Part shown: positions 44,542 through 54,815 of the stretch, one piece after another
Numbering within the stretch: position 1 is the stretch's first letter
Layout of the letters: each line of letters opens with the position of its first letter
Source: Neorhodopirellula lusitana
GTDB lineage: Bacteria; Planctomycetota; Planctomycetia; Pirellulales; Pirellulaceae
NCBI RefSeq assembly: GCF_900182915.1
Contig: NZ_FXUG01000003.1
Span: forward strand, 372,001 to 436,000
Reading direction: 5' to 3'
DNA: 64,000 nt
Notes under the pieces: generated by a model
The model's database searches: none
Told to the model about the DNA's origin: nothing
The model's input: the letters and a program-made list of their open reading frames with translations, nothing else
Position numbers and translations under genes: made by a program

Positions 44542-46181
44542 GCAAGGACATTTGTGAAGCCAAAGATAGCGAACAACGATGCCGTTCCGAGTCGAATCGA
44601 AACGATCCCAAGCCGCACTGTTCACTCTTGATTTCTGCTACGCGGTTGCCGCCATCCGCTAGAGCCATGACTAGCGACACGGAGATCAAGCGACAAATTC
44701 TACACGCCGAACGTCAACACTCGCGCAGAGGCTATTCGTAAGCCCAGCGAGATGTGGCTGAATGACCACATCGCAATCAGAATCGCTACCAATGGCTAGC
44801 GTTCTTTGAACTCTACCCTAATGGGTGATACATCCTGGCTTTTTAGAAGCATCTCCGCAACGACCGCGGCGAAAAACAATACGGAGCAGGGATATACTCC
44901 GACTATCGCTGTTATGGCTTCCGTCAATCGTGGACGATTAAGAGCGTCAAACTTGGCCCGACGAATCATCGATCTCGGCCATGCATCATAGCAATCGCCT
45001 TCTACGAATCTGTGCGATTCACGCTGAAATTCCCAACGCTCATGTACCAATCGATTCACTACAATGCTTCGACGTCAGACAAGCGGTCGGGTCTTCTGAC
45101 GTTTACCGCCATGCGTCGATTCAACAGTGGATCAAATGCCGAGTAAGCACTCCCCTGCCTCCGGTGCAAGTAGGCATTCGATCCGAAAGCATTACCGACG
45201 CTCGAAAGACGGAACGTCTGGCGGGCTACTTAACTCCCGATCCCAAACGACTCGCAGCAGCATCCGAATAGTTCGCGCCGAGTGCAGAATATCTGCCGAT
45301 CGTCGCCCCGCTACCGGCGTCGTGTTTGCTCCTACATACGATTCGGCGCCATTCGCCGCGCCTAGCATAGCCAACCCCGCACGAGTCGCTCAAGCCTCAC
45401 GGTTGCGTCTTCTTGTGAGCCAACGACGACAGGCTGTCATTAGAACTTGGCATGAGAGGAAGCTTTCAACGAGATTCATTTTGGACACGTTTCAACGGTA
45501 TCGCCACGCACATCTCTGGCGGTAAAACGATGATGGCGTTTCGATCAATCCTACGAACCGACGTAGCTTTTTACCTAAAGACACCAGACGCAGCTCTTCC
45601 CAAAACCGTGCAGCTTCCCGACTTTCTCCAGCGTCGCTGTAGCGTCTTAATATGTCAACGATTCGACCGAGCAAGATTACCAAGAAACAAACCGTCGACA
45701 GTTGACTCAATGAGAGAGAAAATGGGAAAAATCTTCGATCAACGACCGAAATTGAATCCTGCGTCACGCCCGGTTGAGACCGATGCCGTTGGAACTTCTT
45801 ACTCAACCAACTGCGATAGAACGGCAATTCCAGACCCGACGCATTTCTGCCAGCATCCTGATCGAATCTTTACGGAAACCCTCCAAAGTAGATCGGGTGA
45901 TTGCGAGTGGACGGTCCGAAAAAACGAGCTACCTCTCCGATGACGTACTCGCAGTCAAATTGCATGGGAGTAATGGAAAAGGGGGCTTTTCGGCCAACGT
46001 GCGGAAGGGTCCGGCGACCTTCCAGCGAAAACACCTGGTGTGGTTGCACGCCCCCCCGCCAGACAATAGGCTGTATCTAGCGGACATGCCGATTTTACGG
46101 CGCAGGAATCGACTTTACCAAGTGAAGGAACACTGCCCACTACTGTGAACACCACATCTCTCGACCGGGAAGCCTCCTATC
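44542..46181. other. 1.6-kb stretch without a convincing gene
   Basis: Several overlapping short open frames exist on both strands (for example 44796-45059 minus, 45492-45827 minus, 45127-45525 plus), none with a recognisable motif, a good start or typical codon use. It may hold a decayed gene, an untranslated leader or regulatory DNA for the giant gene downstream. A GGGAAG ribosome site lies at 46163-46170 before that gene's ATG. No transposase remnant or tRNA was recognised. Confidence 0.4.
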
Positions 46182-49100
46182 ATGCCTCGCCTCAACAAGA
46201 TGTCCACCTGTCGCCAAAGCAACAAACGATCGAAACTAACTAGAAAAAGGCGGAATCGCCGCGGCTTGTTTGAGCGACTCGAAGATCGACGTTTGCTCGC
46301 TGTGATGAAGGGAGATATTGCGTTGGCGATTGATGCTGCGCAGACAGAATTTGACCAAGCGTTTGACCAAGTCCTTATCCAGAATGGCCTCGACGTCGAT
46401 TTGCCGATCTTTGACAAGAAGCTCTCAGAAGCTTTCGATTTGAGCGTTTTAACAAGTGAGGCTGTGCAAACAGGTGTCGACTTTTTGACAACCAACCAGG
46501 CACCCGATGCGGCACTAACTGTCGCCCAAGCATTGCCATTGTTGTCGTCCCGGACCGGTGGGGAGATCGCTGCCGTCAATAGTTCGGTCTCTGACGCAGC
46601 AGTCGAGTTTGATTTGGTAATAACCGTGGACCTGACCGACGTGGAGATTCCATTGCCCAGTTCAATCGATTTTGGTGCAATCGGAATCGAAATTACACTT
46701 CCCAGCGTGCAGCCGTTTCAGTCCTCAGTTCAGCTTACTGCACGCACACGACTCCGAATTGAGGACGCCACCGTTACCAACGATACCGATGGGATCTCGA
46801 ACGAGGCTTCACCGTCTAGCACCAACATCACGTTTGGCGCAAACCTGAGTGCGGCGCCGGTACAGCTTGACGGTGATGTCGCCGGTGTTTTGGCTTATAA
46901 GGGGCAAATCGACTTCCGTTATGCGCCGAGTGTCGTGGCGGATTTTGGACTTGGCAATTCCTTCATCCCCTTAACCCAATTGGATGGAGAACTAAACCGG
47001 ACAACCGTACAAAATGAATCGACGATTATTGTACCTGTTGTGATCGAATTGGACCCGAGTGATAGCGGAGCTGCGAAGTACTTACCTGAACTCGGGTACA
47101 AGACAGAGTTTCTCGTGGATGTAGCCAACGCGTCGATTGGCGAAGACCCCGCGAAAGCGAAAGTCCTGTTTAGAGGAGCGGAGATTGCTGCGGACCACCC
47201 AGACCTTCGATTGGCGATTATTGACAATTATGCGGAAGGAATGGTATCCAAGATCACCGAGATGATCCCAGACGATGTTAGGGATCTCCTGCTTGGGAAA
47301 ACAGATGTATTCGCGGGCCTGGACATAAACGATCTGATTGGAGCGAAATTCGGATTGGGTTATGACACTCCTCTTGACGCTTTGTTTTTTTTAGGCGTTC
47401 CGCAGCCGGTTATCGATACCGTGGAGTTGATCCTAGAAGTTGCAGACTTCGGCACCAACTCAACTCCAGACGAGACCGACAAACTCGGCATCACATTTCC
47501 GATCGTAAAAGATCCCGTCGCTGGCGTCCTGGATATCCTCGCGGGACGAAATACGGACCTAGCGATTTGGCGAGTGAACTTAGTGGAAAAGGTCCTCGCT
47601 TCGTACGGATTTGAAGGGCAGCCAGACAAGCTACAGTTGAAAAGTGACGGTTTTTTACTTAAGGTTTCCGACGAACGGCTTCAGGTTAAATTCGATTTCG
47701 AGCAGTTTAAGGACGATCTGAAAAAACGCGTTTCAGACTCGGTAGGCGGCGTTGCCGCTGACATCGTGGATTATTTAGCAACCTACCTGACAAAAGGTCT
47801 CACCGGCGCACTGTCGTTCGATTTGGGGGGTAGGGTAGAGATCGGAGCCGACACGCATTTCCTGACAGTCAATGGCGGTACGCTCAGTGATTTCGCCGAT
47901 ACATTCTTTATAGATACGACCGAACCGATTCTCGATCTGGGGTTCCAAATTGATGTAACGGCAAGCCTGGCTGGGGCGGTAGGCTTTGGGTTGAGTGCTC
48001 CACGCCTTCCGACTATCAACGACGCGAAGAGAGAATTGGGCAATGCGAAGGACTGCGTAGGAAATGCCAAGCAATGTGTCGAGGACGCGGCTGACAACGC
48101 TCAAAATTTCATTAACAGTATTACCGACAGTGCCGGCAACATCATTCCGGGACTAAGTTTTGAGGATCTTGAAGACCGTTTTAAAGACGCTGTAGTTGAT
48201 TTACGAGAAGGCGTCGGCTTCGTTGCAGGTGAGTTGACCGAAGCGGGCAAGCAGGCCGTCGACAAGCTGGTAGAGTTAGGCGAGCAAGGCTGGGAGATTT
48301 TAACGAAGCTGATAGGTGACTTGTTGTCAGCGGAAATCTCTTTGAAATTAGGACTAGAAGCGGAGCTTGCGTTGGAAGACGGTGCTGAACCGGGCAAGCT
48401 ACGAGCTGGCGAGTTCATCGCTGATCCGTTAAGTAAAGTCTGCTTACTGGTAGGTATGAACGGTGGCATCTCAGCCAAATCCAATTTCCTTGGTGAAATT
48501 GGTTATGACGTCGAAATTGACTTCATTGACATTCCATGCGTGAAGACAACCACGGGAGGAAACAATGGTGACCCAAAACGAGTTGAAGAGTGGTTTGCCG
48601 AACCCATTGGATCGACCATTTTCATCTACGGAACCGCTTCGGCGGATGACTTCCGTATCACCAAAAACACCAATGGCGACATTCTTCTGTTCAATGGTGG
48701 TGCGTATCAAGTATTTGATTTCGACCCAAGCGATCCAGACCGGATACAAACAGTTCACGTGGACCTGCGAGGGGAGCTAACTCCGGTAGACAATCGCGTG
48801 GACGACACGATCCGCTCAAAGGACGGGGGCAACGACTCGGTGACAATCGCGAGCGTATTCTTTGATGAGATCGCAGTTGTCGTTAATGGTGGAAGTGGCA
48901 GCGACGTTATTACTGCCTATGACTCACGGAACGACAACTTCTACGATGGCGAAGTTGCATTCAGCGGCGGTGGTGGGAATGACACGCTGACCGGCGGAAA
49001 CGGTCCGACCAATATCTTGCTCGGAGACCACGAGTCAGACCTGAGTATTTTTGGAGACGATACGATCAACGCTGGCCCGGGACCTGCGATTTTGTTGGGA

Positions 49101-52100
49101 CAACGCGGAAATGATTTGCTACGCGGATTACAGCCTAATCTGGACACGGAGAACGGCTCCGGTGGGACGATGTCGGGAGGCTTAGGATTCGACCAATTGG
49201 ACGTTGGTGATTTTTCAGATGGTGACTGGTTGCTGGTGGGGGGCGAATTGGTTGCGGAAAACGGACAACCTACGGGCGCAGATGCCGGTGGCTTCATTCT
49301 CGGCGGTCCGAAGGATGATACGATCATTGGCGGCCACGCGATTTTCGATGCTCCCTTGACATCGTTTGTGCCAATTCTCGGCACTGGTGATCGGTCGTGG
49401 CTAAGTGGTGGACCAGGGGATGACTTCGTGTTCGGCACGGCGGGAAATGACTTTCTGATTGGCGGTGAACTCAGTGGACAATCAAATTCTGGCGCTGACT
49501 TTCTGAGTGGTTTTGAGGGAACGGACCTGCTAAGTCCCGCGAATATTACGACCACCAGGGCAGTTGGCATCTGGGCTCCCTACGAAGTGGATTTCGACGA
49601 AAACGCTAGTCAAGGCGAAGTGATTTTGGGTGGCGATCTTGAAGATCTGTTTCTCATCGGTCCTGGGCTGACAGATTTGAGCCTCTACGGAGGTGCGGAG
49701 AACGACGTTTTCCTGTTCTCTGATAACTTCGTTTCTCCGAATGGAAAAGTTGATGAAATCGGCGGCGATATCCTGATCGATGGGGGCGGCGGAAACGAAA
49801 ATCGCATCGCGTTCAATGACCTGGGCGGCGCCGCGAAAAACGTGGTCATTTCGGCCAGCCAAATTACTGGATTGACCGATGCAACAATTAGCTACCGAGG
49901 CGTATTCGATGAGCCATCAACCCACGATGGCATCATTGTCAACGCATCCGAGCGAAATGACGAGTTTCTGGTTTCAAGTGTAGACGTTGGCGATACTTGG
50001 CGTATCGTCGCCAACGGCGGTGACGATTCGTTTAGCGTTGCATCGACTCAGAGAGACAATAACGGCACGTTAGATGACATCCGAGGCAGACTTTCGATCA
50101 TCGGTGGGGAAGACAATGATCGGATCTATCTCAATGATCGCAGTGCCGATAACGCCGCCGAGGAATTTCACTATTTGATCGAACCCGATTCCGTGACGGA
50201 TCTCCCGCATTTGGAGGCCAGCGACCGAACCTTCGAAGGTGTCTTTTTTGATGGAACCACAGAAGATCTTCGGCTGGACGGCACTGATGCAGCGAATGTC
50301 TTCGACGTCTCACCCAGCGTCGACACCAAATTCTTTATCGATGGCAACCTTCCAGAAACGCAACGCGTTTGCGCCGCTGATGGGGACTTTTTGAGGCTCA
50401 ATACCGAGGGTACCTTGGGACGCAAGTTGACCATTACGGATGTCGGCGATGGCTTCTGGTCGTTCGACCAGCCTCATCAACCTGTTTTCTTTGAAAGCAT
50501 CGAGCGTTTTAATCATGTCGACATTATTGCTGTCACTGAACCTGCCGGTGCGGGCAGCGAACCGCGGGTCCGTGTTTTTGATGCAGAAACGCTCGAATTC
50601 AAATTTGAATTCCTAGCTTACGAACTTGACTACGAAAACGGAGTGCAGGTCGCCGTGGGCGACGTCAACGAAGATGGCCTGCCCGATGTCGTTACCATCC
50701 CCGGACGGCTACGTGCTCCCGATGTCCGCGTGTTTAACGGCGCCCCCATGGTGGGTGCCCAAGGCAGCGAAATTCCCGAACTGGGAATTCCGGCAATGCT
50801 TACTTACGGTGACGAGTACTTATGGGGTGGCCAAGTTGCCGTCGGGGACGTGACAGGAGACGGTTGCAATGAAATCGTGACGGCGTCAGGACGCAATATC
50901 GAAACTGTGAAAGTGTTCGGTCACGATCCAGGAATTGGCAACCCGAACATCAGTCAAAAACCGTTCACTGAAATTGCTAGCTTTGAACCGTTCGAAGACC
51001 TGCCTCAGTTCATGGGGGGGGCTTACGTTGCGGTAGCGGACTTCGACGGTGACGACGATGGAAACCGACGTGGCGACATCGTCGTCGGCGCTGGCTCGGG
51101 GCTGCCCAGCAAAGTGCGTGTATTCGAATCGGACGCCAATTTGACATTTACCCAAACTCGTCAGATTGATGACCCCGAGCAGGACACCGAGTTCGGGTTA
51201 CAAGTCACCACCGGCGACATCAACGGTGATGAAATTCCTGATATCATCACCAGCCGACAATCAAGAGGTTCGTCTCAGGTCCACGTCTACGATGGACAAG
51301 TCAGCGGCAGTAACACTCCCATTCAAACGCTCACCGCCTTCACGGATCCAAGCCAAACAGCCCCCGTGTTGGTATCCAGTGCGGACTTCAACGAAGATGG
51401 CCTGGATGATCTCTATACCACCCAAGGCCCTGACGGCCGGAACGACTCCGAAGTTCGAGTATTTGACCAAAGAAACGATCAAATTGGGCTGGTCGACACA
51501 CTGAGCGAGTCTCAAGTGAGCCTTGCGATTCAACTAGACCACGACATCCGACTAACTGGAACGCTCGACAGCCTTTTTAACTTGCTTAGCTTGCAAGAGA
51601 AATGGTTCAGTAGTGAAACAGGCCAAACCTTTTACCTAACACCCGCTGGAGATTTTTTCCAGTCAAACGGGGCCAACCATGCGGACTCAGAATTGATCGC
51701 TTCGATCGACAATTGTGTCTATCTGCATCCGCCACTGTTGCACCAAGCCTTTGATACGTACCTGGCGGCTAACTCCGACGCCGAAGCCCGAGTATCAGCA
51801 CAAGGATACGCTGAACCGTCACTGGCAAGCACTATCGTTACTAATACTCTTGACCTTGGTCCTGGCTCGCTTCGTGCAGCAATTGAGTTTGCAAACGAAA
51901 ACCCTGGTCCCGACTCGATCCTATTTGATATCCCTGGTGATGGCGTTCACACGATCACTGTCAACAGTGCCCTTCCCACGATCACCGATACAGTGATCAT
52001 CGATGGAACCAACGAGCCGGGCTTTCAGGACTCACCTGTGGTTCAGATCGATGGGACCACAGCGGGAACAGGAGTCAACGGCTTCACGATTGACGCCGAT

Positions 52101-54092
52101 TTCACGACCATCCGAGGGCTAGTCATCTCCGGCTTCACTGGCAACGGCCTGGAAGTTCTTTCGGATCATAATATCATCGCTGGCAATTACATCGGGACAG
52201 ATGCCACCGGTTTGGCCGATCAAGGAAACTCGCGACACGGGATCCTGGTCAGGAACGCCTCGGGAAATACCATCGGTGGACTCACGCAGGAGGACCGAAA
52301 CATTGTCTCGGGCAACGATCAGTTTGGGATTTATTTACTCGGCTCAGGGTCGACGGACAATGACATCCGAGGAAACTTTATTGGCACAGATGTGACTGGT
52401 CTTAGCGAATTAGGAAACTTCGGCAGTGGAATCGTGATCAGCAATGCGTCATTTAACCTCATCGGGGGAAGAAATGAAGCGGCTAGAAATGTGATTTCGG
52501 GTAACCTTCGATCTGGCATTTACCTGATTCGGGACGGTGCTACCGATAACCAGATCGCGGGCAACTACATCGGTACCGATGTTACTGGCACGAGAGAACT
52601 GGGCAACCGGCTCAGTGGAGTCGTGATCCAGGACGGGTCAAACAACACAGTCGGCGCGATCGAAGAGGTTGGGGGAAACATCATTTCTGCCAATGGCGAG
52701 TACGGTGTGCGAGTCTTCGGCACCAGAGCGGGTGAAAACCTGATCGCAAATAATTACATCGGCACCACCACAGATGGACTGTCCGATCTCGGGAACACTC
52801 TCAGTGGTGTCCTTCTATCAAATTCATCCGACAACGGCGTCGACAGCAACGTGATCTCCGGAAATGATCAGTTTGGCGTCTATATCCTTGGCTCAGGTTC
52901 GACTAATAACACCATTGAAGGAAACTTCATCGGCACCGATGCGACCGGTTCCAACGCCATCGGTAACCGCGGCAGTGGTATTGTGATCAGCAATGCGTCC
53001 CGAAATCTTATCGGCGGAACGACGCCATCGGCCGGTAACGTGATTTCGGGGAACCTTCGTTCAGGTGTCTACCTCCTTCGGGACAGTGCCAACGACAACC
53101 GAATCGAGGGCAACTATATCGGGACCGATTCCACCGGCATGGGGGACGTGGGAAACCGGCTCAGCGGCGTCGTCGTCCAGTCGGGGGCCAACAATACGAT
53201 CGGTGGTACCGCGGTCGGCGCGGGTAACAGGATCGCCAACAACGGTGCCGACGGGATCAGCATCCTGAATAATCAGGCGTTCAACAACGCGATCACACGC
53301 AACTCGATCGAGTCCAATGTCGGACTGGGAATCGATCTGGGTTCCAACGGTGCGGCCAGCAATGACGCTGGCGATGCTGATACAGGCGCCAATCGGTTGC
53401 AGAACACCGCGACATCGTTGGGCGTTGAGGTTACCGTCACGGGAAGCACTGCGTTGATCGAGTTTGAATATCAGGTCGATACTCTGCCCGCCAACGCAAC
53501 GTTCCCCTTGACCGTGGAGTTTTTCCTGTCCGACGCGAGCGGCCAGGGGATCCACTTCCTCACCGATGACATCTATAGCACGGCTGATCAATCGACAGGA
53601 TTAAAGCTGTTCAGTCAGAGCTTCCCGATCAGTTCATTCTCGTTCACTCCCGAGTTCGGCAGTGCAACCGTTACTGATGCGGCCGGCAACACGAGCGAGT
53701 TCAGTTCGGCCGTGCCGATCACCTTAGCCGCCGGTGGGATGGGTGAACCGTTGGCCTTGCTAGCCCCCACTCCGAAGGTCGCCTACGACTCACTCGATGT
53801 AAATCGAAATGGTGACGTCACATCTATCGATGCTTTGATGGTCATCAATGCATTGAACGAAAGTGAAACTTCCAAACGGACCGATGTCAACGAAGCGATC
53901 ATTCAGCTTGACGTCAACCGTGACGGCTCTGTGACCGCCTTAGACGCTTTGTTGGTGATCAACCAATTGAACCAGAAAGACTCTGCGTCTACGGAACTCA
54001 GCGTCGAAGAACGCTTCGATGCCGTGTTTGCCGAAATGGAACAAGACGCCTTCAACGACGATGAGATTCTTGAGGAAAGCTTGCTGTTCTGA
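46182..54092 (+). CDS. Giant surface protein: RTX, FG-GAP, beta-helix, dockerin
   Basis: 2,636 residues. Residues 30-40 read FERLEDRRLLA, the motif at the N-terminus of many giant exported planctomycete proteins, after a basic stretch. Residues about 50-880: unrecognised. About 900-1170: Gly/Asp-rich RTX-like calcium repeats (GGSGSDVITAYD, GGGGNDTLTGGNG, RGNDLLRG). About 1488-1767: five FG-GAP/VCBS-like repeats (VAVGDVNEDGLPDV, VAVADFDGDDDG, TTGDINGDEIPDI). About 1889-2373: right-handed beta-helix repeats (GNYIGTDATGL, NTIGG, NVISGN) with a 183-residue higher-order period. About 2536-2597: two dockerin-type EF loops (DVNRNGDVTSIDALMVINAL, DVNRDGSVTALDALLVINQL). Probably a surface adhesin or scaffold in carbohydrate binding. 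A terminator follows. Confidence 0.88.
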   Translation: MPRLNKMSTCRQSNKRSKLTRKRRNRRGLFERLEDRRLLAVMKGDIALAIDAAQTEFDQAFDQVLIQNGLDVDLPIFDKKLSEAFDLSVLTSEAVQTGVDFLTTNQAPDAALTVAQALPLLSSRTGGEIAAVNSSVSDAAVEFDLVITVDLTDVEIPLPSSIDFGAIGIEITLPSVQPFQSSVQLTARTRLRIEDATVTNDTDGISNEASPSSTNITFGANLSAAPVQLDGDVAGVLAYKGQIDFRYAPSVVADFGLGNSFIPLTQLDGELNRTTVQNESTIIVPVVIELDPSDSGAAKYLPELGYKTEFLVDVANASIGEDPAKAKVLFRGAEIAADHPDLRLAIIDNYAEGMVSKITEMIPDDVRDLLLGKTDVFAGLDINDLIGAKFGLGYDTPLDALFFLGVPQPVIDTVELILEVADFGTNSTPDETDKLGITFPIVKDPVAGVLDILAGRNTDLAIWRVNLVEKVLASYGFEGQPDKLQLKSDGFLLKVSDERLQVKFDFEQFKDDLKKRVSDSVGGVAADIVDYLATYLTKGLTGALSFDLGGRVEIGADTHFLTVNGGTLSDFADTFFIDTTEPILDLGFQIDVTASLAGAVGFGLSAPRLPTINDAKRELGNAKDCVGNAKQCVEDAADNAQNFINSITDSAGNIIPGLSFEDLEDRFKDAVVDLREGVGFVAGELTEAGKQAVDKLVELGEQGWEILTKLIGDLLSAEISLKLGLEAELALEDGAEPGKLRAGEFIADPLSKVCLLVGMNGGISAKSNFLGEIGYDVEIDFIDIPCVKTTTGGNNGDPKRVEEWFAEPIGSTIFIYGTASADDFRITKNTNGDILLFNGGAYQVFDFDPSDPDRIQTVHVDLRGELTPVDNRVDDTIRSKDGGNDSVTIASVFFDEIAVVVNGGSGSDVITAYDSRNDNFYDGEVAFSGGGGNDTLTGGNGPTNILLGDHESDLSIFGDDTINAGPGPAILLGQRGNDLLRGLQPNLDTENGSGGTMSGGLGFDQLDVGDFSDGDWLLVGGELVAENGQPTGADAGGFILGGPKDDTIIGGHAIFDAPLTSFVPILGTGDRSWLSGGPGDDFVFGTAGNDFLIGGELSGQSNSGADFLSGFEGTDLLSPANITTTRAVGIWAPYEVDFDENASQGEVILGGDLEDLFLIGPGLTDLSLYGGAENDVFLFSDNFVSPNGKVDEIGGDILIDGGGGNENRIAFNDLGGAAKNVVISASQITGLTDATISYRGVFDEPSTHDGIIVNASERNDEFLVSSVDVGDTWRIVANGGDDSFSVASTQRDNNGTLDDIRGRLSIIGGEDNDRIYLNDRSADNAAEEFHYLIEPDSVTDLPHLEASDRTFEGVFFDGTTEDLRLDGTDAANVFDVSPSVDTKFFIDGNLPETQRVCAADGDFLRLNTEGTLGRKLTITDVGDGFWSFDQPHQPVFFESIERFNHVDIIAVTEPAGAGSEPRVRVFDAETLEFKFEFLAYELDYENGVQVAVGDVNEDGLPDVVTIPGRLRAPDVRVFNGAPMVGAQGSEIPELGIPAMLTYGDEYLWGGQVAVGDVTGDGCNEIVTASGRNIETVKVFGHDPGIGNPNISQKPFTEIASFEPFEDLPQFMGGAYVAVADFDGDDDGNRRGDIVVGAGSGLPSKVRVFESDANLTFTQTRQIDDPEQDTEFGLQVTTGDINGDEIPDIITSRQSRGSSQVHVYDGQVSGSNTPIQTLTAFTDPSQTAPVLVSSADFNEDGLDDLYTTQGPDGRNDSEVRVFDQRNDQIGLVDTLSESQVSLAIQLDHDIRLTGTLDSLFNLLSLQEKWFSSETGQTFYLTPAGDFFQSNGANHADSELIASIDNCVYLHPPLLHQAFDTYLAANSDAEARVSAQGYAEPSLASTIVTNTLDLGPGSLRAAIEFANENPGPDSILFDIPGDGVHTITVNSALPTITDTVIIDGTNEPGFQDSPVVQIDGTTAGTGVNGFTIDADFTTIRGLVISGFTGNGLEVLSDHNIIAGNYIGTDATGLADQGNSRHGILVRNASGNTIGGLTQEDRNIVSGNDQFGIYLLGSGSTDNDIRGNFIGTDVTGLSELGNFGSGIVISNASFNLIGGRNEAARNVISGNLRSGIYLIRDGATDNQIAGNYIGTDVTGTRELGNRLSGVVIQDGSNNTVGAIEEVGGNIISANGEYGVRVFGTRAGENLIANNYIGTTTDGLSDLGNTLSGVLLSNSSDNGVDSNVISGNDQFGVYILGSGSTNNTIEGNFIGTDATGSNAIGNRGSGIVISNASRNLIGGTTPSAGNVISGNLRSGVYLLRDSANDNRIEGNYIGTDSTGMGDVGNRLSGVVVQSGANNTIGGTAVGAGNRIANNGADGISILNNQAFNNAITRNSIESNVGLGIDLGSNGAASNDAGDADTGANRLQNTATSLGVEVTVTGSTALIEFEYQVDTLPANATFPLTVEFFLSDASGQGIHFLTDDIYSTADQSTGLKLFSQSFPISSFSFTPEFGSATVTDAAGNTSEFSSAVPITLAAGGMGEPLALLAPTPKVAYDSLDVNRNGDVTSIDALMVINALNESETSKRTDVNEAIIQLDVNRDGSVTALDALLVINQLNQKDSASTELSVEERFDAVFAEMEQDAFNDDEILEESLLF

Positions 54093-54126
54093 AGCCTTCT
54101 TACCTATCGCTCCATCGATTTGAGAA

Positions 54127-54150
54127 AACCGCCCCAGGCGGTTGTTCTTC
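54127..54150 (+). terminator. Terminator hairpin after the giant gene
   Basis: AACCGCC (54127-54133), loop CCA, GGCGGTT (54137-54143), followed by a T-rich GTTCTTC. It lies 35 bases after the giant gene's stop and before the sugar transferase start. Confidence 0.65.
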
Positions 54151-54230
54151 AGTGGCGAAAGTGTGAAATACAATTACAATGCCGCTCACTTAAAGGATTC
54201 CGCCGCTCAACTCATTTAGTATCTCACCGC

Positions 54231-54815
54231 ATGACGAAACGCACATTTGACATCGTCGTGTCAGCATTACTGCTGTTAATTCTGGCCCCTCTGTTGATTG
54301 TTGTGGCGGTATTGGTGCGTGCTGATGGTGGGCCCGTTTTCTACAATGCGATTCGTGCAGGTAGAGACAAAAAACCAATTTCCACTCCCAAGTTTCGAAG
54401 CATGATTGTCAACGCCGACAACTTTCTCGACTCCAGTGGACGTCCCACCAAAGACCGAATCACAAAAGTGGGACGGGTTTTGCGGCGGTTTAGCTTCGAT
54501 GAGCTACCGCAGCTATTCAGTGTTTTGATAGGCACGATGTCGATCGTGGGCCCACGCCCCATTCTAATCTCGGATGCCGAGCAGATTGATGCTCAGTTCG
54601 ATTTGCGATTCCGAGCGAGACCTGGGATAACAGGGCTTGCTCAGGTTTCTGGTCGAAACTCAATCACCTGGACGAAACGATATGAACTGGATTGTCAGTA
54701 TGTTCGCGACTGGTCATTCTTGCTGGACTTGAAAATTTTACGAAGAACGATCTCGGTCGTACTCTTCGGAATCGGAATGAGCATGGATCGCAATCCGGAC
54801 CAAGCCAGACCTTAA
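54231..54815 (+). CDS. PglC-like phosphoglycosyl transferase
   Basis: 194 residues from ATG at 54231 (MTKRTFDIVVSALLLL); the in-frame start at 54120 lies in the terminator. Small monotopic phosphoglycosyl transferase: one re-entrant hydrophobic hairpin at 5-28, then DGGPVFYNAIRAGRDKKP, STPKFRSMIVNADNF, FSFDELPQLFSVLIGTMSIVGPRPI and RPGITGLAQVSGRN. It moves a sugar phosphate from UDP-sugar to undecaprenyl phosphate, the first step of repeat-unit synthesis. Its size equals PglC, and it coexists with PglF- and PglE-type enzymes in the window, so UDP-N-acetyl-diaminobacillosamine or a related 4-amino sugar is a likely donor (inference). It converges with the sulfotransferase; the stops overlap by 3 bases. 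Confidence 0.88.
   Translation: MTKRTFDIVVSALLLLILAPLLIVVAVLVRADGGPVFYNAIRAGRDKKPISTPKFRSMIVNADNFLDSSGRPTKDRITKVGRVLRRFSFDELPQLFSVLIGTMSIVGPRPILISDAEQIDAQFDLRFRARPGITGLAQVSGRNSITWTKRYELDCQYVRDWSFLLDLKILRRTISVVLFGIGMSMDRNPDQARP

Noticed and set aside
44796-45059. 87-codon minus-strand frame with a hydrophobic segment
   Set aside because: Single hydrophobic stretch without further support; no conserved neighbour.
45398-45436. Possible dispersed repeat resembling AAGCCTCACGGTTGCGTCTTC
   Set aside because: Only one copy visible in the window; no second copy to support it.
45492-45827. 111-codon minus-strand frame in the gap before the giant gene
   Set aside because: One hydrophobic stretch and a helix-like C-terminus, but no start signal or family; overlapping frames on the other strand look equally plausible.
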